Part shown: one piece after another, positions 42,144-53,205 of the stretch | Layout: the number at the start of each line of letters is the position of its first letter | How positions within the stretch are numbered: position 1 is the stretch's first letter | Assembly: GCA_009617715.1 (NCBI GenBank) | Contig: VTFK01000149.1 | Coordinates: 186,001 to 250,000, forward strand | Direction of reading: 5' to 3' | Length of the DNA: 64,000 nt | Origin: Plectrocnemia conspersa | Lineage: Eukaryota; Arthropoda; Insecta; Trichoptera; Polycentropodidae | The notes under the pieces: model-generated | Databases searched by the model: none | What the model saw: only the letters and a program-made list of their open reading frames with translations | What the model was told of the DNA's origin: nothing | Translations under genes and position numbers: made by a program

Positions 42144-43885
42144 TTAATGACTATATATATTAAAAATTATTATTATTAGTTTTCTTTTGATGACTTTGAT
42201 GGTGTTACTCCACACCTAGCAAGCATATATTAAAATTAATATAAATAATTGTTTGTATATTATGATTTAATTTTTTTGTAATAAACAAGCTCTTAATATA
42301 AAATAACGTTCCAAGAGCCCTTTAGATAAAAGCCCTTTAGATAAAAAAAGTTTGGAATACCTTAGTATTTATTGATAGATAAGCTAAATATGATTCGTGT
42401 GTTGGAGTAACTCGAATACATATTCAGCCGCAAAGTATATGAAAACGTTCAATGCTTTAGTTGTGTAACGATTCTTCCGCATTTATTTGGCAATAGCTAA
42501 TATTATCTGAAATAAGCTAATATTGAGTCGTTGTTTTAAATTTTAATAACAAAAAGGTACAATATAACTATGTCTATTTATTATTCAGTAACGGGACTCA
42601 TACCAATAATACGTCAGGTTTCCTCTCCGACATTTTCCCATTCCTGGTTGATCCGGATACAAATTTCATTCGCTTATTCGAACACACGTTGGGCCTCCTC
42701 ATCACAAACCCTAAGCCTTCACGTATTGAACTCGAACAAGGGGATAAAAGTGAAAACCACGAAATTCTGAGGCCACCGCTAATGGATCGCTTTGCAAACA
42801 CGAAAACGGTCGTAATTTTCGCCCAGATTTTCCGTATTCAATATAACTTCTTTCAAACGGCTAAAGCAAATATATTTTTTATTCAATAAAATATATAAAA
42901 ATATACATAAAAGAAGTCAACTCGGCGCTCTTTTTATTAAAATAATATAGAGAGCGCGCTCACCTTTTGCGATTTGTCATAGCGATGGAAACGGACCGTT
43001 TTATTTAGTTTTATTATTATCCGCCGAAAACGTTCACCGTTTTGATAGCTTCTTTTGGAGGGCCGCAAAAAAGATTTTCAAAGTGAAACGCGAACTGGGG
43101 ACCGTACAAAAGGAAACGTGTATCCGTGCATATGCGGGATACACTTGCTAACTTCTGACGCGGTGGTGGCAGTGAGTGATGAACTGTCAGTAACTGTTAT
43201 TAATTACAATTATATGTGCACTAATACACATTAATCCATGTTCGTGAACGCGTATTTGTGTGTATATAATAATAAACGTAATAAGCAATATATGAACACA
43301 TACATCTTTATCTATCAGTCTATTTGTATGCGAATATGGAGTCTGCTGACTACATAGAAAATAATGTCCATTGAATATTCATTCTGCGTTTCAGCCCACT
43401 GCCGTTGAGCAGCCGGCTGAAATGTGTTTTATAATATAATATTTTGCTGAAACTAATAAAAAACTTTTAATGTTTGATATGTAATATAAAGTTTGCTTCG
43501 TGCTATATTACGGATCAGCTTAATCTTAGTTCATAATTAATTTATATAATTATTCTCCGTTATTTCATGTTCAAGTATAACGAACTATGATTTCTTTGCT
43601 AAATTTTATAGACTTTTTGCTCGTTTTTGAAAATACAATATATACCTATAATATATTTTACATACATTTAACAAAATTAACAAATCAATTGTAGCGAACC
43701 ACTAAATGAAAAAAATTAATACTATCTCATAAAAAATAGCGTGTTCCTGAATCAAAACTAACTTTAACAAATAAGCCATTAATCATATATAAATAGAGCT
43801 AAAAGACTTAGTGTCAAACGGATATACTATGTTATTAATAAATAAACATATAATATTAACAAAATTGACATTTTATTTTCAATTG
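42144..43885. other. No gene supported; two GC-richer patches
   Basis: At 42590-42890 frames of about 67 codons occur on both strands. The minus strand also reads EEAQRVFE, then a stop, then ANEICIRINQEWENVGEE, which looks like decayed coding DNA of unknown family. At 42925-43170 a G/C-enriched patch (GAGAGCGCGCTCACC, CCGCCGAAAACGTTCACCG, GCGAACTGGGGACCG) carries no frame. The remainder is AT-rich. Confidence 0.35.
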
Positions 43886-44800
43886 CCTATTGCCCTATCA
43901 GTCTTTTAATGTCATTTAGTAAATTATTTAAAAAAATATCCTTTTGTATTTATAAGAATCTCTGGACAATAGAATTTTTAACGAATAATTTGACTTTTAA
44001 AAAAAGTTTTGTGGCGATCACACATATAGGCACATTTAGAAGGGCGATTTTCTTATTGTTAACGACCGTGACCAAAAACGTTCATTCATTAACAATGAGA
44101 CAAAACATCATGGCACAAGAGGGATTTCTTTTGACCACACACAACACGAGTCGTTAAGAGAATCCCTTTTGTGACAAAACGGTATAGACACAATCAATCA
44201 CCACAATGCAAACCCTTTTCGAAGAATTCAAAAGTCTGAAGTCAAGCAAAAAACTCGCTTTCGGAAATACATATCCGATTTCTCGAATTCTAAGAAGCCA
44301 CTGCAGCGATTGGCTAGAAGATCGATGCAAAATCGCGATTGAAAGAAGCTATGTTGTTTCACTAAATAATGAACACTTGATACCGTGTAAAATTTTAGTT
44401 GGAGTTCCGCAGGGAAGTTTGCTCGGGTCATTTCTCTTTACATGGTATAAGAAAGATTTATAAGAGGTAAAAATTATTATAAATCAGAATAAAACTGAGT
44501 AATATATTCACGAAATAACTCTCTATGTACAGAATAGTAGTGTGAAAAGAAAATTTAGCGTAAAATGCAAGGGCATATACATAGACTCCAAGTGTAAAGT
44601 TGAAAAATATATTTTTGTTCTAAAGAGCTTGATGTCACTGCGGCTCTTAGACCATTATTTATTAGAAAGAGCGCGTTTATTACAACAAATTAAATTTAAA
44701 TATACAGACAATTGTTCGGTGTGGAGTAACATTAGCAATATTCTTTTTTTTAATTACAATATAAATAATAAAAAATATACATTTTCATACTAATCTTAAA
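43886..44800 (+). pseudogene. LINE reverse transcriptase relic lacking the YxDD block
   Basis: Most of it reads in one frame (from 43909 to about 44790) with several stop codons. It starts with CCTATTGCCCTATCA (PIALS, cf. the RPISL motif). Then comes FSKLFKKISF with NLWTIEFLTNNLTF, as in the region before the RT fingers. Next are WLEDRCKIAI and GVPQGSLLGSFLF, the hallmark palm motif B, then NQNKTE and CKGIYIDSKCKVEKYI, the L..K..(F)LGI.ID..L.W..HI region of the thumb. Between WYKKDL (44463) and NQNKTE only a few codons remain, where a complete enzyme has the catalytic YADD turn, so the active site has been deleted. It is a dead, 5'-truncated non-LTR retrotransposon of jockey/CR1/R1-like type; the exact clade is uncertain. 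Confidence 0.8.
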
Positions 44801-47800
44801 AAGCTTAAGTATAGCCTAAAAATATCAACCATAAAAGAACATTGTTATTTTCATATAAAAAATAATTCGCATAACCATATTAACATACTAATCTCACGTA
44901 TAAGATACTACGATAATAACAACCATAAATTTAAACATGTGCGCAAAATGACAAAATACATATTGATTTAAAGATTGAATTTTTTTTCTTTTCATTAAAC
45001 TGTAAAACATTTTTTAGTTTCCCCCTCTCCCCCATTTAACTGTAACCTTAAACTTCTATTTTAATTAACTTTTTTCTTTTATGACACCAGCAAAAACATT
45101 TTTTTAAATTCATAACAATGCAAGTAAATTTGCAAATATCAATTTATATCTGAATTAAAATAACATATCCTTGATCTAGGGTCAATAATTATATTTTATA
45201 TCAATGACAATAAGTGTGAGCTAGCATAATAAGAGACAAAAAATGCATGGTTTACCATAATTTAATAAAATAGTAATATATTTGTTATGTACCTTCTGAT
45301 CTGTTCACAAGCAAAATTTTTATCATTTTAGTGTTGCTCTGAATAGATTATTGATTAATTTTTTCTTCTTAAGACACTGTTTTAGAATTACTTTATATGC
45401 TTAAGATATGATATTGAAAGACTAAAAATGAAGGTATCAAAAATTATACTTTACTAAATGAAGTATCATATGCTAAACGAAGTTTATTGATTTGAAACAG
45501 ATAATATTTTACTAACGCTTAATATATTACCATGATTTTCCAACGTGCATATATGTATAAAATATAGTATATAAAATGGTGTGACATTTTATCCTGACGT
45601 CGTATTAAATCTTTTAAGTGATGAGAGATTCAGTCTCTAAATCCGACGTTTATCCAACGGTTTAATTTTGATAATGACTAGTAACATATTCCAATCAACT
45701 AATTGAAAATTCAAATTTATTACGTAATTAACAAAATTAAGATTTAACTTGATTCTATGTCAGAACCGAGTCAAAATGAGATACAAAACAGAACGCGGAA
45801 AATACAACAGCGTTACATTTTTTGGGTTATACGGCTACGAAAGCTACGCCGACGTCTTATTCCGAATCAAATACATAATATTGTAAATTGTATTATAAAT
45901 AAGCAAACATAATACTCGTTTTCTAAAATAAAGAAGCCATGGTTTTGCACGGTCATTTTATGGTAATATAATAAAACAAATTATTTATCTTGAGAATGAC
46001 AATGCCATAGATTTCTTAGCCGCGCGTTTAAATAAATATTATTGAGCTTAGTGGTAACAAACCGTTGCGAAAATTTTGATGATAATGATTATTATTGTTG
46101 GAATGATGTAGTAATCGTCCTTTGTTGTGGTAACTTATATTTATTTGGGGTTTTATATCGTGATTATATGAATATCAATTTCACTCGAGGGCTAATTTAT
46201 GAAGCACCTTTAATGCCTCTTTCTAAAGTGAAATTATATTGGATTCTATTCAATTCAAATTAAAATGACAGTTGTAGTACGTTATTTCTAATATATTATT
46301 ACCAACATACTAGACAATTAAGTTACCTATTAACTAGCTGTAATCAACTTCCAAAAAAGGTATTGATTACTACATAATTAATGCTTAAAGTATGTAGTAC
46401 AATTATGGCGTAGCACAGATAGTTGTAAATAAATTAAACACATGTATAATGTAACTTATATAGGCATATAAAGACGATAATGTACTTTTTCCAAAAATCG
46501 GTTGATTGTCAACGATTCGAATTTTCGTTTCGTTGATTTATATTTTTCAAGGGGAAAATTATCTAACATTGCCACTTTACTACAAATATTATGTACAACC
46601 AAATAATAAAAACGTGTCATTGAAAGCAACCCTTTAAATAAGCAAATACATCATTATGTTTGCGAACATTTCAGAAAAGAAAACGTTGGTAAATTGACAG
46701 ATACCAGAAAAAGAATAAAAATAGACAACCAGATCTAACGTTTTTTTTAATTTCCGTGAATTTATTTTATTTACGGTCATCGATATTAAAAGTTTTACTA
46801 CTGTTTTACTTTTAAACGTCATAAAACGGCATTGGGTTGTCTAACAATAACCATTAGAAAATGGCAGAGCAGCAATAACTGCACAAAAGGCACACCTTTG
46901 CCAAAAGGCACCCTTTGTATTTTTTGGAGCGTCGCCTAACGCGCAGCCATAAAAAGATGAACTTTTACGATGATTGGCTCTTAACTGTCCCCACCTTCTA
47001 TTTAACTCAGCTTCCTCAAAGGACCATTATAAAAAATGTGACACTCGGCCATATAACTAATCAGAACGATTATTATATATATTGTCGTCTGATCAATGCT
47101 AAGTTAAACAGTTTTTTACAAATTGAAAAGACCATATTGCATAAGTACCAGAACAATATTTAAAATGCCAATGTACAATTGAATATAAATAAATTTATTG
47201 AACAGAACAAGATTTTTTGGTTCCTAATGTTATTTTCCTTAGGTAAAAATACGTGTGAAACTAATGTTAAAACAAATTTATAAATTCTAACCATAGATAT
47301 ATTAATAAATTATTGTTCTTATATGTAAATTTGTATTTTGAGACTACCTAATAGTGTTAAAAATCCTATATCATTTATATGACACACGCACATCTAAAGT
47401 CATGCAAGTGATACCCGCAAGCCTAATAGTCTCGTGCGCCGTGATTTTATGATTCATACCAACGTACATGGTGGGAATATGGCGGACCCGCACGATCATG
47501 TATATCGGATTTTTAACAGACGCATTCGACTTTAATACTTGGACCACTACTTCGCTTTAATGACTTATTTAGATAAAGACTTTTGCCTCGCCTTCTTTTG
47601 TGCTTTTCAGGACTTTTGGGACTTTAAAACATCAGATTACTTTGGTTTCGGTGCGAGTTGACTAAGAGAATCTCTATAAATAGTTAGGAATCGCAAAACG
47701 CTCTGAGTTTCTGTAGTTTAGATGCTTTACCAACGACAGCTGAGCTTTGCGGTTCATAGAAAAGAAGCTGCGTCTAGAGCCGGTAATGAAAAATCTGTAA

Positions 47801-49140
47801 GATGGCCATAAAATCTGTACAAAAAACAATCAATTTACAAATTTAATCAGTAATTAATTAAATAAGATAAACATTATTTGAATATAGTAAATTGCGTTTA
47901 ATTAAGGCTCACAAGTCAGTACCACTGCGTCAATCAGAAACATTCATCTTTAACATGGCTTCAACTAAAAATAGATATTTGAGAAGACCTATAACCCTTC
48001 CACCCAAATACGATTTAATCAATAATAAAATGTTAATATTTTAGATGACATACAGTTGATGAAAAGCTTAAGAAATTTAGTTATTATTTATATTATGTTA
48101 AAATGTAAACTTGGTTGAAAAATAAATACATTTGCATAAACAAAATTTTGTTCCTAAATTAGAATTATTATATTAGCTTCAGGTAACTTTTTTTATAAAA
48201 AAAAAAACATTCGCGCATATTACGGTAGTAAATTAATTATCAAAAATGTGGTAGAAAAGCGTGAAGATATGTAGATTTTAATAATACTATAAATAAAATA
48301 TTACCTATATGTGTAAAGAAAAACTTACTCTGTATAATGGCTTTTTTATGATATTTTTTTTCTTATTTGAATATGTATGTACATTTTCGCTTCGCACTCC
48401 GCGTTGTTTTTCTACATTAGATAAAAAAAGGCTACTGCAATATTAATGTTCGTATATATGTGTGTGTGTGTACATATATTGTAATATCTAAAATATATTT
48501 TTCATACCCGTTTTGTATACATAAATATTTGATTTTATCAACGGAGTATCAGCGCATTATGCGGCGCCTTTGTTTGACGCGCGTTGACACTTATTATGTG
48601 CTAAATCGAACGATAAAAAATATCTATGAATACAATTTAGGTTATTTTATACTTAAAATATCCTGTTGACAGATATAAACTTTAATTTTTGTTATTTAAT
48701 ATAATTATTAAATAATTCTAAAACCCAAGAAAGATCATTTTTTTATTTCACTCATGTTCAACTTCATGCATTATTTGTTATTATTATGCATAAAAAAAAA
48801 TTGTTGTGAGGAGAAATGACTAGTAAATTGTTTTCTTGGCTTTTCTTGACAATTATTAAAACAAGTTTTTGGTGAAGGGTTGTACACAAAGTTGCGCAGT
48901 TGCGCATTACTAACGAACTACGAATTTATGTATCTGTGGTCTTTGATTAATTTAAAAATAATACAGTAATGTAAAAAGTAGAAAATGGCTCATTACCGAC
49001 AGGTGTTGCTAAGGCAAGTAGTCTATAAAGTATATGTATGTTCAGATTAAATAAAAACATGAATTTACTAAATGCATAATTCGTTATAGTATACCGGAAC
49101 TAGAATAGATAGTGAGAACTAGAAAGATTTTGTACTAAAA
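44801..49140. other. Mostly AT-rich DNA, no gene supported
   Basis: About 4.3 kb. Plus frames of 73 codons (46042-46263) and 82 codons (46915-47163) are unrecognised. A complex patch at 47395-47790 has no readable protein. A short (TG)n lies near 48459. Nothing else is seen. Confidence 0.45.
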
Positions 49141-49317
49141 GTCACGTGGAAGAGATTTGAACTGACTTGCGAAGATGACATATGCATAATAAATGCATTT
49201 TATTCCGGACATCTATTCCGTACGGATGACCCAAAGCTTGCAAAGCGGTTAACTTTAAATAAGCCCGAGGATATGACTATTTTTGAGCTAGTTAAGCATA
49301 ATACAGAAGCACTCTAA
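49141..49317 (+). pseudogene. Ty3/gypsy-like gag fragment
   Basis: A 58-codon frame with no ATG, open from 49141 to TAA 49315-49317. It reads WKRFELTCEDDI near its start and LNKPEDMTIFELVKHNTEAL at its end. The pattern W..RFE.., then L....KP.D.TF.ELV..L, is that of the capsid-like gag region of Ty3/gypsy elements such as those often annotated as K02A2.6-like. RFNFKNS follows in another frame and suits the next block. Short and weak on its own, so moderate confidence. Confidence 0.45.
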
Positions 49318-50338
49318 AAGGTTCAACTTCAAAAATAGCCGCTTTGGGATTTAGAACTAACATTGAGCAGTAACTCCAAGATGTATTTTTAAGGAATTTC
49401 AGCTAATTTGTAACTGCAATCCTTACCCAATTTCGTTGCTAAGATTGACGTTTGATTCTGCATATTACGCAAAGCTACTGATTATTTGATTGTGAAAACG
49501 GAAATCGGATATTGGTAAAATAGGGGTAAGTATAGATAGCGTGCATTTACACTCCGCGTATCTGAGGTACTTAAAAAATATTTTTTTGACACACTCACGA
49601 GAGGTTCAGCACTTCTAAAGTCGAAGCATTTAATATAGGCCCTGAATGATCTGTGGTTGAAATATTTTGTGCTGTATCAAAAACAACACCTCTGATTAGC
49701 ATGTTTATAAGTTAATTTAAACATTATATAAATAATACATTTTAAAACACACAGCGTCTTCTTTTGACATTCCTCAAATGCTTATTAGCTGACAAACTGA
49801 ACGATACAAAATCTATGAATAAGATTAAGGGCTCATTTATTTATTTTAAATTTTACTTCCAATTTTTTACTACCACTTTCCTTTAAATAATTCATGACTA
49901 GCGGTGAAACGCCGATCCCTCTGTTATTCTGTATTCATATTTATTCTCAGTGTGCGACACGGGAGAAATGATTTACGATCGGACTTCACAATAAAACATT
50001 GCTTACAATGTAGTAGTAGTGTAACCAATGTCGATTTCGCGCGGAAAATATTCTCATTCTGTGAGCGCAAGGCGATTGACTCTATAGCATGTGTCTGAAT
50101 CCTTTGGGTCTCGTGTAACATGTGGGACCTCTGATTCGAGCTTGTAGTATTTATATGGCAATCCTGTTTTGACCACATAATAATCGAATCACGCCTAACT
50201 TTTCTCTATATATTATTAAGTAAGTTACGCAATCATTTGAATTGTAATTAATCGTTGACTCACAACACTGATTAATAATAAGTCACCATTTTTAGAATCT
50301 TCCGAAATGAATAAAAAAATATATGTTACATGTTAAAT
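49318..50338. other. Unresolved decayed DNA
   Basis: May continue the gypsy-like relic but is not readable. Overlapping frames at 49904-50178 on both strands (64 and 84 codons) are unrecognised. Confidence 0.3.
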
Positions 50339-50419
50339 ACAGATTTCGAGAAAGCCTTTGACCCGAGTAAACGAATTTGCAAAAAGCATGTAATCATTAT
50401 CTATTATTGTTTAAATTAA
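50339..50419 (+). pseudogene. Small LINE reverse transcriptase fragment (motif A region)
   Basis: Reads TDFEKAFDPSK followed by KKHVIIIYYCLN in one frame to a TAA. DFEKAFD is the characteristic motif A of LINE reverse transcriptases and contains the first catalytic aspartate. Roughly 10-15 residues seem missing before the HVI block. Only about 27 codons are readable, so this is a scrap. Confidence 0.45.
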
Positions 50420-51477
50420 ATATACTAAAAAAATAAAAATTTTTTCACATAATTTTGTTTGTTGTAAAAATACATATTTTTCTCGATATGTTTACTTAAA
50501 AAAAATTAAATTGCATATAGTTAAATCTCAATGGAAAAAATGTAGAAAAACTGGTTTTTATAGTATTATGTAAAATAAACGACATAAAAACCAATAAAAG
50601 TTGAGAGAAAGTGTCACTGACAAAGCTATTTATAAACTTTAGCATATGTTTCGGGAATGATAATGTATTTTTAAGGGTGATTTTATAACTTTTATTATAT
50701 TACAGACTAGTCATTTTAGAAATATCCCTTATATCAATTTTATATTAATATATTATGCGTTTCTAAAAAATATTTTAAATGTGTGAGAATTTTAAGAGCA
50801 TTTAAAAATACCCTTAGATTATTAACACGATTGTTTGATACGTGGGAATTTCCATTGTAGGCACACGCTTGCGATTAATTAACGGTAATTTGGTTAAATT
50901 GCTAGAAATTCCAACTGATTATCTGAACGTCGTAGATTAAATTAATTAGATTGTTTAATTTAATGCTATTGTTATTTGTAGTAAAGAATTTATATTGTAT
51001 TATACATTAGTATTTGTAAGCTTCGTTTTATACATTTTAAAAATAAGTAAATTCATTTTAATTAGGACACATCTAAATATTTTTTTTTAAGTTATTTTCA
51101 TAAAATAAAGCTTATAATCTATATAAATTATTTAGACACTGGTTATTATTAATTATTTAAGTTCAGATTTAGTTTTTGTAACAAAAAAATTGTTTTTTTT
51201 TTTTCAAACGAGGCTAATAAATCAAAAATATAAACAAGTAATTGAGAAAAATTATAGAAGCTTAAAAGCATAAACTGCTCGTTAACTCAATATGATTTTG
51301 TTGCGTGTAATATTAAAGAACGGGTGGTGCAAAATTTATTATAAAAGCTATACTTGGGACCAAAACTTTGAAGATATAGATATATAAATAATCGCTGGTG
51401 ATAAAGCAAAATCACGTGAAATAATTGCTTGTACAAAAGTTGTGCGTTAGTAATAAAAAATATATGGACTATTATCA
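50420..51477. other. AT-rich DNA, no gene seen
   Basis: No recognised feature. The 107-codon minus frame at 51287-51610 is a shadow of the mariner-like relic on the other strand. Confidence 0.45.
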
Positions 51478-51610
51478 ACAGATAGATGGGTGCCGCACCA
51501 ACTGAATAAATAACAAAATAATAGGTGTTACTTTTATGCAGAAAAAACAATACATGCAACAATAAGTGGACTATTTTCAATATTAAAAGATGGTCTGCAC
51601 AGTTGGTCAA
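51475..51610 (+). pseudogene. mariner-like transposase fragment
   Basis: The plus strand reads STDRWVPHQLNK, a stop, then QNNRCYFYAEKT. The WVPH(E/Q)LN..Q..RR motif is diagnostic of the linker of mariner transposases, between the HTH domain and the first catalytic aspartate. Further on SWSK may be a remnant of a later block. The rest is too decayed to read, and terminal repeats were not located. Confidence 0.5.
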
Positions 51611-52020
51611 AAATAAAGCTTTTGATAATTTAGGTAAAAAAAATAATCATTTGAAAAGTTTTTTAAATGTCAAGAGTTAATTATTATACATTATGCTCTA
51701 AAAGTATATTATTTTATTAAAATAAATACAAAGTTCAATTCGATACGTAATGATTTTTGTGTATTTTATTCAGAGATAATAACTATTAGTTCAATTATAT
51801 GTAATGATCTCGAGTTTCTGGTGAAGACGCAATTCAAATTATTTTATAATTTAAACGTAACATTTTATTAATTGACATTGCAGAATTAAATTATAATATT
51901 AAATATACCTACATATAGCACGCAAAAAGAAAGAAAAAAGGCAACTGGCGATATGATTAACGGAGCACATTATGCAGAAGCACAGACTTTCGTGGACGTG
52001 CTCTCTGGTGGCCGTTTTTA
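51611..52020. other. AT-rich spacer, no gene seen
   Basis: A more complex patch occurs at 51930-52015 (GGAGCACATTATGCAGAAGC region) directly before the Harbinger copy, without a readable frame. Confidence 0.35.
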
Positions 52021-52303
52021 GCTAAGCACACACGCACATATATGTCCGACGGACACCAGGACAGATCAGTCCGATCACCACACACGTAAACTGTCTGAGC
52101 TCGGACATCAGCCTTACGTGTTTTTAGGTGATTCTGTATTTCAACCGAACAAGCATATTATGAAGCCCTATCCCTACAGTACCAGAAGAATAATTAATGG
52201 CGATTGGGGTCAAAACAATAATCAATTACACGGTTTACAATTATTTTTAACACACGAATTTAAATTACAATATATGATGTCTCACTGGGAAAATCGATTA
52301 TAA
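52021..52303 (+). pseudogene. PIF/Harbinger transposase fragment, copy 1
   Basis: Reads LSELG, then YVFLGDSVFQPNKHIMKPYP, in one frame up to TAA 52303. LGDS.(F/Y).L..(Y/H)(L/I)M.PY is the hallmark around the second catalytic aspartate of the Harbinger DDE nuclease (DDE_Tnp_4 type). In a full protein the NYR.S.AR...EN.FG block follows; here it is replaced by unrelated sequence. The first 80 bp contain CACACACG and GGACAGAT words shared with copy 2 and with the palindrome at 57418. The alignment with copy 2 (55780-56027) covers 52021-52279. Confidence 0.65.
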
Positions 52304-52353
52304 GTACTAAATATAAATTTAGTAAATAGGTACATATTTAGGGTTATTTATAC

Positions 52354-52809
52354 ATCCTTCGATCATTTTTTGTCAAGTTTAGTACAAATTCTTCAAAATA
52401 TATTGCATTTAAAACCTTTAATGATTTAGAAAATCAACTTGGAATAATTGAAAAAAAATTAAAAAATATCTGCAATGAAAATTTTGCATTGGATCTACAA
52501 GAGGAAAGGAACATCGCGTTTAGAGAAACCGCATAAGAACAGCCTAAGTTAACTTTCAAAAACTTCTATCGTCTACCAAGTCTTCAATATGATATAATTC
52601 TATAGCACGATAACACATTGTCAATATCATATAAGTTGGAAGATCCTTCAGCATTCACCGTATTCCCCAGGTATATTGCTCTATCAAAATTTTATTTTTC
52701 CCGTTCGCTTTTAAGATATCTTCGTGATATTACATTAACCGATAATTAGAAAACTAGAAATCGGCGAGTAATCGAAAAAGTACCGGAACACTGGCAGGAA
52801 ATAATTTAA
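52354..52809 (+). pseudogene. Unidentified 152-codon pseudo-ORF with three internal stops
   Basis: A single frame runs from about 52354 to TAA 52807-52809 with stops only at 52534, 52603 and 52747. That is far fewer than expected by chance in DNA this AT-rich. Readable parts include RSFFVKFSTNSSKYIAFKT, a polar helical stretch (LENQLGIIEKKLKNI), LTFKNFYRLPSLQYD, LEDPSAFTVFPRYIALSKFY, SRSLLRYLRDITLT and VIEKVPEHWQEII. I cannot name the family. It begins about 50 bp after the Harbinger frame ends, but belongs to no Harbinger protein I recognise. It could be a processed host pseudogene (the start looks amphipathic and basic, as in a targeting peptide) or part of another transposon. Confidence 0.55.
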
Positions 52810-53134
52810 AATGAGAGTGATTACATTTTATATTAATTTATTTGTATATGCAGTTAATAAATAAATACAATAACAAAAATGTACAGCCCCATTGGATATC
52901 CTAATAGATTTTTATTACTTTACAAAACAGGCTAGCATCAAGTCATTCGCAGCTATATTTACTTAGGTTTTATTTGTCTGCTATTGTTATTTTGGTCAAA
53001 CTTTCCATAGCGACTATTATGTCTATAAGATGTAGTAATATAAAACCTCCTTGAAATGTGATTCTACCATAAGTATAATATTCAAGATTGAAGATTAACA
53101 TTATTACTTTGTATATGGCTCCATTTGTCGTAAC
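52810..53134. other. AT-rich spacer; possible SINE body
   Basis: On the minus strand this follows the tRNA-like head at 53135-53205 and may be its body; a 61-codon minus frame crosses it. No independent support. Confidence 0.3.
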
Positions 53135-53205
53135 TACGCCCGAATTCGAACCCATGACCTAAAATTATACGCGCCCATATGCTCTATGAGCAGTTAAAAC
53201 GGTTA
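53135..53205 (-). repeat. Degenerate tRNA-like (SINE-type) head
   Basis: On the minus strand GGGTTCGAATTCGGGC supplies a good pol III B box. Upstream, TAACTGCTCATAGAGCATATGG resembles the D-arm region of a tRNA with a weakened A box. The anticodon arm does not fold cleanly, so it is not a functional tRNA gene. Confidence 0.4.

Noticed and set aside
41930..42163. Ile/Tyr-rich frame over the AT microsatellite
   Set aside because: The IYIYIYIY part is simply the translated dinucleotide repeat.
51287..51610. 107-codon minus-strand open frame
   Set aside because: Overlaps the plus-strand mariner-like relic, is Leu/Tyr/Phe-rich in AT-rich DNA, and has no motif. Treated as a shadow frame.
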